Below, piece after piece: positions 56,026 through 64,000 of a DNA stretch of 64,000 nt (positions within the stretch are counted from its first letter, which is position 1; every line of letters begins with the position of its first letter). The stretch is from Hyaloperonospora brassicae (taxonomy: Eukaryota; Oomycota; Peronosporomycetes; Peronosporales; Peronosporaceae). The stretch spans positions 124,001 to 188,000 of the forward strand of contig CANTFL010001315.1 in the NCBI GenBank assembly GCA_947650285.1. The letters run 5' to 3'. The translations under genes and the position numbers were made by a program. A model generated the notes under the pieces. It was not told the DNA's origin. It made no database searches and worked only from the letters and a program-made list of their open reading frames with translations.

Positions 56026-57364
56026 AACTTTGAACTCAGTTTTCCGCCCGTCAAGACATCAGCTATTTTGGTGTTGTGGCTATCCGGCGGATATCGCCAA
56101 TGTCAAATCATCGGTATCGGTAGATTTCCAGTCATTCTGCAGAGTCTTAGTAGTCTCAGCAGCATGTTACACGAAGGCTTTATCTTCAATCTCCTCCCAT
56201 AATTTACACTACAAATGTTTATAGCGAATGGAGGAGATCTCGCTTTAGAAGAAAGTCACAAGACCTAGTGACACAAGCTTTGTTGTTCAAAGACCTTTGA
56301 TTCGACTGTAAGCATCTTTTATAATGAAAGCCAACACGGCGATACAGATATTGATTGAGTATCATGTGGAAACGCACAAAGCTGTACTTCATAGATTATA
56401 TAAGGAATGATGCTAATCCAAATAACACTATGCGTCCTCAATATTCGTAGATTGCTTACTTTCTGTATACAAGGCAGATCTTGACGAAACACGCGCGATC
56501 GACTCGAGCAAGCTTCGTGTTCAGAAACTAACATCCTTTACTTCGGCATGTTGTATAGCTGATTAAGTTTAAATGAAAGACCTGTTACACGAAAGTTACG
56601 ACCCCATCTGATTAGCTAACAAGTGACAATTTGTCGGACGGGACTAGGGGGTACGGTCGTCATAAAGGGTTATCAAGATATCGTGACATGGGGGACGAGG
56701 AGATACGGACGCTACTGGAACCAGCATATGATGACGAGTGAACGCGATGTACTCTATATGCAACTTGACCTGGCTACGTTGTAGTGCGGGCGAAATGCAT
56801 ATTCGTGCTGACAGACGAATTTATACTGCATAAATGTCACTTTTCATTCTACATCCTTTTGCAGGAACCCAAAAAAATATATCTTTTTTACGAGCTAAAC
56901 TTGCCGACTTATGCGCTTATTGACATTACGGGTCGATGATAGGTGATAATTGCATGGATGCCAGAGTTAGTTGTGACATATCCATTCATAGAAGTACATC
57001 AATGAGAGATTTCATCTTTTTAGCAACGTGTATGAATAGATACCTGCCATTGCACAGACATAAGAAAAGCGGTGTTTACGAGCTCGTATAGCATCAATCA
57101 TTTCGAGGGGCTGTGTCATGCGAACAATGAGGTGTCTTGATCTTTTCCCCTCTTGAAGTAGAAAATCATTTTTCCAGACGGAAACAACTGGACAATGCGC
57201 TCGGACTGCGCCCGTGCATATATACAAGCCTTCAGTGCCGTTGTGATGCAAGCGTTGGCGTTCTATAGGTTCGACAAACCCCAGTTTTGTCAAGATACCT
57301 CTTCATAGTTGCGCTAACACGCACACTGGAAGAAAATAATTGAGTTCATCTATATTAGAGAATG
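56026..57364. other. Degenerate sequence upstream of the solo LTR
   Basis: Possibly the 5' end of the LINE. Nothing recognisable in either strand. Confidence 0.4.
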
Positions 57365-57834
57365 CAAGTAACGGGGCACGTTCTTGCTCAGATAACTGAG
57401 CAAGGCCTTGTATTGATAACAATACAAGGATGAGTACACCCGACGTCACGTACACGTGGCGTGAAAAAGCGCGACCAAGACAATACAGAACCCGAAATCT
57501 CTGTCTTGAGGGAACAGTAGAACTGTTATTTAATCCAGTTATTTTCTTACTAAATCATCGTTCGTCTTAATCCAACTATATTAAACTACTGTCTCTTACG
57601 TGGGTCTTCTGTCCACCACCCATTGCGCGCGTCCGGCAGCGATTGGTGGTTAAATTGGTTGATGTACACGGTACATCAATCAAGAAGTGGACCCCTCCAC
57701 GGATATTACCGTGAGAGGTAATATTCCGACAAAATCGCTTTTCTCGAGTGATGTTGATTGAATATTATCAAAGTATATAATATTCAAAATTGGTACTTTT
57801 GTACCAATTTTTACGTAACAGGCTCACCCCGTTA
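57365..57834. repeat. Solo LTR of a gypsy family related to elements 1 and 2
   Basis: A 470-bp unit with the family ends (GTAACGGGGCAC ... CACCCCGTTA), no internal region, flanked by GAATG on both sides (57360-57364 and 57835-57839), a likely 5-bp target duplication. It carries hairpins at 57383-57404, 57406-57429, 57659-57679, 57703-57724, 57758-57787 and 57786-57811 in the same order as the LTRs of elements 1 and 2 but with different stem sequences. It arose by LTR-LTR recombination. Confidence 0.85.
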
Positions 57835-58519
57835 GAATGTACGTCATATAAGTGCCGAGGTAGCTACAATAAATATAATGTGAGGTGAGCTCGCGCTTTC
57901 CGATTGAGATCTTACCTGAGCGGCATTGCTTCCACGGGAAGAGCAAAGACAAGTTGGTCGTTGAGGTGGCAAAGAGTAGTGCTGATCGTTGGTTTCCCGC
58001 TACCTTTGCCTTGCATCGTGAGATTGTTTCTGGTGGCTCTTGACGCTATCGGTCTATCCACCCATATAATGCTTGATACATTCCGTGCTTGGGACACGTG
58101 CAGCTCGTGATGTATCAAAAAATGGGTCTGACGCATTGCTCATGACCGTGCGAGCTGAAGCCAGCTGTAGAAAGAAAGTTTGGATATCAATGCATTCTAT
58201 CCATGCTGCGAATGGCGAGCCACACGTCAGGTCTTTTACCATCACAAGTTGCAACTAGCCGGTCAATGCACGTTGGTTGGCATACGTGTGGTACTACCCA
58301 TTTAGCGTTACGTCGCTCCAGAACCTGTATTTTACATTCGCACGATATCCAGTTGCTCTATTTTCGGCGCAAAAGCCAGGCCGATCCCTAACGGGACTGG
58401 ACAGAAGAGCTTCAATACTTTCTTAGCAACGGCGTATCGCACGTCGCCGGTGGTCGCTCGTAGGTCTCCGTCCGAGCAACGGACATACGCACATATCTAC
58501 ATATACAACAACGAGCTGC
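57835..58519. other. Intergenic region upstream of POLR1G
   Basis: Return to gene-block composition. Presumed promoter of the downstream gene. Short frames only. Confidence 0.45.
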
Positions 58520-59331
58520 ATGGCACCTGCGAAGCGACTGGATTTGAGCAGCCCCTACCGTGGCAACGAGAGCTCATCGGCTTCTTCATCGAGTGACGAA
58601 CACGGGCAGCAGTCAACGACGCAGGTGCCCGAGGAGGAGGAGGAAGCTTCGAGCTCTGACGATGATTCAGAAAAGTGAGTGAGAGGGACTAAAAACGGAG
58701 CGTTACTGCGGAAGTGCAAAGGCCGTGCTGACGGTGCTGCCAAACTTTGTTTGCAGGGACTTCGAGATTCCACCGGGTTTCGAGAGTGTCAAGGGCAGCG
58801 GAGCTATGACACGTGAGGCGGTGATCAATACAGACCAAGAGCTCTGGTTTTTCAAGCTACCCAAGAGCGTACGTAGTGGGTTTTTTGCTAACATGCAGAC
58901 TGAAACACTTGAGGTAACGATAATTGCTTTCTGCTCTGCTGGTGAAGTTGGATGCGTCGGCACTCGCCAATGTAACAATCAAAGTCGAGGAGGAACATGC
59001 GATCGTGACACCTGGAAAGCTGCTGGCTGAAGTCACGGCCAGTCAAGACAACAAGAAGTACTTGCTACAGAGCGAGGACCGCATGCTTACGGACCAGCTC
59101 GTGAATGCACTGCCACTCGCCTCGGATCGTGCTCGCTTTGTGCTGGGCAAACCATTCTCGCGTTGTTTTTCGCTGGTGGAAGACCGGTTTGATGCGCCGT
59201 CAACGGGATCAGAGAAGAGGACGATGGCGGTAGTTGACCCCATATCGCCTGTCGTAGAGAAGCGCCACAAAAAACACTTGTCAGACAAGAGCGAGAAGCA
59301 TAGGTCGAAGAAAGCGAAGCACAAGAAGTAA
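58520..59331 (+). CDS. POLR1G: RNA polymerase I subunit RPA34/POLR1G-like
   Basis: This subunit, with RPA49, forms the TFIIF-like dimer of Pol I in the nucleolus. Exons 58520-58674, 58757-58868 and 58948-59331 are in phase and give 216 aa. The N-terminus is Ser/Glu-rich, followed by the dimerisation core: DFEIPPGFESVKG, INTDQELWFFKLPKSLDASA, NVTIKVEEEHAIV and ARFVLGKPFSRCFSLVED. The FE(I/V)PPGF...ELW sequence and the GKP-like turn match the human CD3EAP/POLR1G core. The tail is Lys/His-rich (HLSDKSEKHRSKKAKHKK), as in yeast Rpa34.5. The second intron could be split differently, since a short alternative exon (TETLE) is possible, but the join given keeps the strand continuous. It converges with AP-3 delta 120 bp away. 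Confidence 0.82.
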
Positions 59332-59451
59332 TTCCTACCGAAAATGACAGTAATGCAGAACGCAACCCCAGACCTCTTCGGCGGGCACAGTTCTTAGCAG
59401 CTCAATTGCGATCTCCCAACGATAATATCTACAACCAAAAAAGGTTGTCGT

Positions 59452-62400
59452 CTAAAACAGCAGAAGCATTTCTTCTACTACCGGTGCTTCCTGGCGCTCA
59501 GAACTGTCGTGCCGGTCCCTTCTCTTCTTGCTCTTCTCGCGGTCGCCACTTTTCTGTCCAGAGCCACTTTTCTTGCGGCTGCTGCTCTTCTTACTACGGT
59601 GGTGGTGGCGGCACTCCTCCACTACGCCTGACTCCTGCTTCTCCTCGCTGAAGTCTCGTACCAGCGTCTCGTCCTCTTTCCGTGGCGACTTCTTGGATTT
59701 CGAGCGCTTGGATAGTGACTCCTTTTTCGTCGTACTCTTGTCTTCCCCACGTACAGACACTTTGTGCTTCGTACTTTTCTTTCCAGATTTCTTTTTGGTG
59801 TCCACATGTTTAGACGACGGTGTCTGACGATGATACCACTGCTTGGTAGGAATCTTCTCGTCATCACCAAGTGGGGTGCTCAAATCAATCGCAGCTAGAT
59901 CCGTCTCCTGCAGAGCGTAAAAAATTGGTGAAGATTAGGGATATGTACAGCCAAAATTGAGAACGCTTCGCATCGGTACGCGACACGCACTTCATCCTTC
60001 AAAGCATCACGCTTCTTTCGTGCACGCCAGCGGTCTTCATCGCTAGAACGAGCGCCGTCGGGCATCAGATCGTCCTCAAAGATATCGCGGGACTTTGACT
60101 TCTAAAATAGCACAAAACGACGTCAACGTGTAAGCGACTCATCGCGAGACTCGTGATGAAAAGTCAATGTCAAACCCTGGATGCCTTCTTCTTTCTTCCG
60201 CTCGTGCCGGAGCTCAAAGCACACATCATATCTGCAAGACCCTAAATTCGATCAAAACAGCATGGTGTGTGAGCGAGAGATGATTTAGATACAGCAACGT
60301 TTTACTCATCGTTCTTACCACGTCCACTTCACCATTCAAAGAAGCCTGCGAGCCGGCGGAGAGGTAGAAAGGATCCTTGCGTTGTCGCTCTTGCTCGCGC
60401 GCGCCTTTACGTTCCTTCTTTTCTTTCTCATCAGGGGAAACGTCCGACTCTGATTCCGATGCTGACTCGGAAGAAGACGAAGAATTATGATGACGACGAT
60501 GACGGTTGTGTTTGTGTTTGCGTCGAGACTTTGGCTTGGACGATGCGTCGTCAATGCCACTGTAGCCCCCGCCTACACCAGCGTGACCCTGGCTAACGAA
60601 TGAGACCTCGAGGTCATCTTCATTCAGAAATACCGACACATCACCACCCGTTTCAAGAAATTTGGCCTCCGAAGTACTCAAAGGCACGTCGAGGTCCAAG
60701 TCATCTGGTATCGGCACTTTTCGCTGCGCCTTGATGCCAACAGGAGCCAACTGCTCAGCGAAATATGACTTCAGCACATCCAGGCTCTTGCATGAATCGA
60801 CCGATGCACTGCCATCAAACGCGCGTTCGGTACGTTCTTGTGCAGTTAGTGCACCTAGTCCCATACCTAGTGCAAGCAGAAGCTGCTGCAAACACACCGC
60901 GCGCTCTTGCACCTCAATATGCTCGCTTCTTACGAAAGCTGGCAAGTGCCCCGCAATAACTGTTGCAACACGCTCCACTGTGGCATCATTCGCACGTTCG
61001 GCCATGGCACTTAGGATTTTCAATAGTGCCTGGAGAAAGACAGTCTGAACGTAGGCAGGTAGCATTGCCATTCGAGGTTGCAGCATCTCATCTACAAGGT
61101 CTTCCAATCGCTGAAGTTTCTCTTCCTCACTCTCTTCGTCCTCATCTTCTTCTTCATCGTCATCGTCGCCCACGTCTTCCAAAAACTCCACAATGTACTC
61201 ACCCGTAATCCAGGCCGCTGCATAATACACTTCTTGAATCGTGCCCACTCCTGGGCCACTGAGCGCCTCTTTTTCCATTAGCAGCTGAACCATATTGTCC
61301 ACCATGATGCTGCGCACACTCTTCACACGAACCGCAATGTCTACAAGCTGGCGCGCTACCTCTACACCGTGCGAGCACTTTTTCCTTTCGTCATGTGTCC
61401 CATTCACCTTCGTACAACTACTAATAGAGCCAAGCATGCTACCAGACGACGGAGCCAACGACGATGACAGCGACGCATCAACAATAGCAGCGTTGTTCCC
61501 TGGTACGCGGGCAAGCTGCACTAGCACGTGAATATACCAGTCGAAGTCATGGATGTTGGCATACTTGCCAACGGAGCAAACGTGCAAGATGTGAGTAATG
61601 AGCTCGTGGCGATAAGCACCGTCTGCGCTCAATGTCTGGCGCATAAGCTCACGGATAATCGGTGCTGCATTGTCCGGATTCACCATGGCAGACAACAACT
61701 CCAGCGCGCGCATACGGATCGTCATATCGTCCACAGCAAGGCATTCAACAATGAGTTCCTGGTGTTCCGTGACGACATATGGATGGGACTTCATCAAGTT
61801 TCCCAGGCCAACGAGACCCAAGTAGCGCAGGTTTTGATCCGAGTCTTCAATGTAACGGCGCAAGTGGTCATTGCAGAGCCGAACAACTGCTGCCACGTTG
61901 CGCGGCTGCGATCCGTCACTTCTTTTCGTGTACATGAGCGCCGTCGTAACTGTACTGATGCACTCGTAGAGCAACGACTTTGCCGGCGTGTTCTGAATGA
62001 CTGTTGCAAGTGGATCCAGGAGTTTGCGCGCGAGCCGCGGCTCTTCGGGCACCAAACTAGCCAGCAACTTGACGACTTTAATCAGCATCCAGTTGTTCGA
62101 CGACGTCGTGAGCAGTCGAAAAAACTGGGGCGCGAGTCCCAAGTAGTTCTTGGGCTTCTTGTTCGCGAGCTCGCAAATGACATTGACGGCACACGAAACA
62201 ACGGTAACATCCGGTTCTTCCATCCGCTCCTTGAGTCGATCAAACGAAAGCCGCAGCCCTTGTGGGTAGCGCAAGAACATCTTGTACAGCACGAGGGTCG
62301 CTTTCTTCCGCACGTACGGCTTCGAAGAGCCCATCATGGCCAAGACATCCCCCAACAAGTCCCTCGCCAAGTCCGTGGTGACAATATTCGCCAGCACGTT

Positions 62401-62760
62401 GATCGCCAGGCCCACGTCGTACTCGTTCAGACTGCCAAACTCCTTCTTCAGTAAGTTTGTGCACAACAGCACTACGTCCGTCGACTGCGTGAAGCTCTGG
62501 CACGCGGCATTGTAGCCAATGCGTTTGTGGGCGAACCTCTCATAACTCATAACCTCCACAACGTGAAACGCCGCCCAGCACATGTCGTAGCCCAACATGT
62601 GGAGGTACGTGAGCTTGCGCACGGCCTGCGCCTTGACGAACGGGTCCGTGCTGCGCAGCTCCGCCTTGATCTCCTGCATCGCCTGCGAGACGTAGTTGGT
62701 CACATCGCCTTTGGTCGAGCGAATGCCCTTGACCAGGTCCTGCAAGTTCTTCTCAAACAT
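59452..62760 (-). CDS. AP3D1: AP-3 complex subunit delta
   Basis: Large adaptin of AP-3, which sorts cargo from endosome/Golgi to lysosome-like organelles. Exons 62760-60319, 60241-60176, 60101-59991 and 59907-59452, all phase 0, give 1024 aa. It starts MFEKNLQDLVKGIRSTKGD; the frame is open upstream but contains the triplet repeat, so I take this Met. The adaptin N-terminal HEAT region (about 1-600) includes DPFVKAQAVRKLTYLHMLGY, YDVGLAINVLANIVTTDLAR and PYVRKKATLVLYKMFLRYP. An acidic loop is near 680. The hinge is Ser/Lys-rich (DDASSKPKSRRKHKHNRHRR), then KSKSRDIFEDDLMPDGARSS, and the tail is an unusually long Lys/Ser run ending VEEMLLLF. The animal C-terminal ear domain is not recognisable. 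Both this gene and its convergent neighbour end in basic tails. Confidence 0.92.
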
Positions 62761-62999
62761 AGCCGCCAAGTCGTTCGACGCCAGACGCGAATGGAAAGTC
62801 CGACCCACGCAATGGCAGCCGCCCCCAAAACACCCACCGACCCACGAGCTGAGGGGGACATTCGAAATCGGACACGAAAGCTCGAACCCGGGTGGGTCGA
62901 CGCAAGGGACTTGTTGTTTGTATGCGAAGTGGGCTGCGAGCTGAAATCTTTCAGCGGATCGATCGATGGTCACACGCAAGACCCATACTAGTGGTGATC

Positions 63000-63086
63000 G
63001 TGGTGGCAGTGGTAGTAGTAGTAGTAGTAGTAGTAGTAGCAGTAGTAGTAGTGGTAGTGGTAGTGGTGGTGGTGGTGGTGGTGGTA
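63000..63086. repeat. GTA/GTG triplet microsatellite
   Basis: About 25 triplets, mostly GTA then GTG, in the gap between AP-3 delta and the IER3IP1 homologue, inside the likely AP-3 delta promoter or 5' UTR. Confidence 0.9.
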
Positions 63087-63294
63087 AATGTACTGCAATC
63101 ACTCTTTCGATAGCCATGTCGACGAGCGTGAGTGCTACGTGATATACGGACATGGAAGGGATAGGAAGTGCACAATGGTGAAGCACAACTCGATCGACAG
63201 TCGATTCTTGAATCAATAAACACGACGAGACTGCAGCTAGTGGAACGGAGGCATTTACTATTTGGATTCCATGCGTAGTGGTAATTGCGCTCAC

Positions 63295-63739
63295 TCAGCC
63301 CATGATCAACTCGAGTAGAATCATGACCGTGTTGATGGCCATCAGTGGAACTGCGTCAAGCAAGAGCACGAAGACAGGGGCAGGTCAGTAAACAACACGT
63401 CGCATGCACCGCACACTGCCCGACACTTGAAGATACTACAAAGGGACAGAGCGTTTTTCATACTGCCCATTGAGTCCACAGCAGACCGACCACGTACATC
63501 GCAAATACTGCACAGCGACAAGGAAGCCCACGATTTGGTTCTTGATCGTCATGCCTTGCGACGAGTCGACCTTGTGCCACCCATCTGCAAGCAGACAATG
63601 CGTTACCTCACACTACACCCGTCCGATGCGACGACCAATCCATGAACGTACGAGGACGCAGAAACCGCTTTTCATGCAGAATGCACACGGCATTTGTGAG
63701 CAAAAGACTCGTGAGCACAAAGTTCCAGAGCACGCCCAT
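63295..63739 (-). CDS. IER3IP1/Yos1-like small ER-Golgi membrane protein
   Basis: Three short exons, 63739-63652, 63584-63498 and 63350-63295, GT-AG, phases matched, give 76 aa (human IER3IP1 has 82). The protein reads MGVLWNFVLTSLLLTNAVCI, then LHEKRFLRPHGWHKVDSSQG, then MTIKNQIVGFLVAVQYLRFP, ending LMAINTVMILLELIMG. This follows the family layout: an N-terminal helix with NAI.VLHEERFL, a GW turn, a central helix, and VPLI.VN in the C-terminal membrane helix. Yos1 acts with Yip1/Yif1 in ER-to-Golgi transport. The ATG has a strong context (CAGCCATGG). No exon exceeds 30 codons. Confidence 0.88.
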
Positions 63740-63910
63740 GGCTGACGTAGGTACGCTGGTCCGAAAGACGAATAATAATAATAATGGATTGACCGTTGAC
63801 TGAAAAGACACGACCGACGTTAGTGAAAACTACCGGATTGGTCAAAATACTGCTCGCTCAACATTTTTCAGAGAGCGACATCTGCGCTGACTGCAAGTCA
63901 CGCGGTGGTG

Positions 63911-64000
63911 ATGGCTCGTCCCCATGTGTCGAAACGTCCAAGTCGACAAGAGAAGACAGCTGCATCTGAGCAGGAGCAAACATGTGAGAGTAACGAGGCA
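63911..64000 (+). CDS. Possible gene start, runs off the right edge
   Basis: An ATG at 63911 opens a frame to the window end: MARPHVSKRPSRQEKTAASE and on, polar and charged. It is divergent from the IER3IP1 homologue. Only 30 codons are visible, so this is a weak call. Confidence 0.3.
   Translation, partial: MARPHVSKRPSRQEKTAASEQEQTCESNEA

Noticed and set aside
62761..63294. N-terminal extension of AP-3 delta up to 63294
   Set aside because: The extra frame translates the triplet repeat and has no match to the family; the adaptin start MFEKNLQDLVKGIRS at 62760 fits.

Overview
The window is nuclear DNA of an oomycete, most likely a plant-pathogenic member of the Peronosporales. This is inferred from compact, GC-rich eukaryotic genes with short GT-AG introns (about 50-160 bp), close gene spacing, chromodomain Ty3/gypsy elements, and a small secreted-protein gene sitting alone among transposons. 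The species cannot be fixed from the sequence alone.

Layout. Positions 1 to about 21.0 kb are a gene-dense housekeeping block: Elongin-C (cut by the window edge), ERH, NTF2, an FSH1-type serine hydrolase, an unrecognised acidic protein, DENR, a CLC chloride/proton antiporter, PIG-P, COQ6, an unrecognised acidic protein with an RVRF motif, METTL9, the lariat debranching enzyme DBR1 and a small PAM2-motif protein. From 22.6 to 57.8 kb lies a transposon island. It holds two closely related chromodomain gypsy elements (22566-30156 and 31469-39445), a third more distant and badly decayed gypsy element (42667-51510), LINE debris (about 53.5-56.0 kb) and a solo LTR (57365-57834). One intact secreted-protein gene, a candidate effector, lies between them at 41.7 kb. 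From 58.5 kb the housekeeping block resumes: Pol I subunit RPA34/POLR1G, the AP-3 delta subunit, an IER3IP1/Yos1 homologue and a possible gene start at the right edge.

Two observations stand out. (1) The gypsy elements are built from a near-continuous chain of short inverted repeats (stems mostly 6-11 bp, loops of 2-12 nt). The chain runs through LTRs, gag, pol and an additional antisense ORF. Between the two LTR families the hairpins keep their order while their stem sequences have changed on both arms, which is the covariation pattern expected of selected structure. (2) Each gypsy element carries an ORF on the strand opposite gag-pol, beginning about 110-130 bp from the 3' LTR and, where it can be followed, ending in a coiled coil antisense to the pol integrase/chromodomain end. 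It is a full 535 codons in element 1, frameshifted in element 2, and recognisable by position in the decayed element 3.

The host genes cover ubiquitin ligase adaptors, RNA processing (DBR1, ERH), translation (DENR, a PAM2 protein), nuclear transport, Pol I transcription, vesicle traffic (AP-3, IER3IP1), GPI-anchor and ubiquinone synthesis, histidine methylation and organelle ion exchange. No operon-like functional grouping is apparent. Exon joins given below were checked by reading frame and splice dinucleotides only. No alignment or database search was run.
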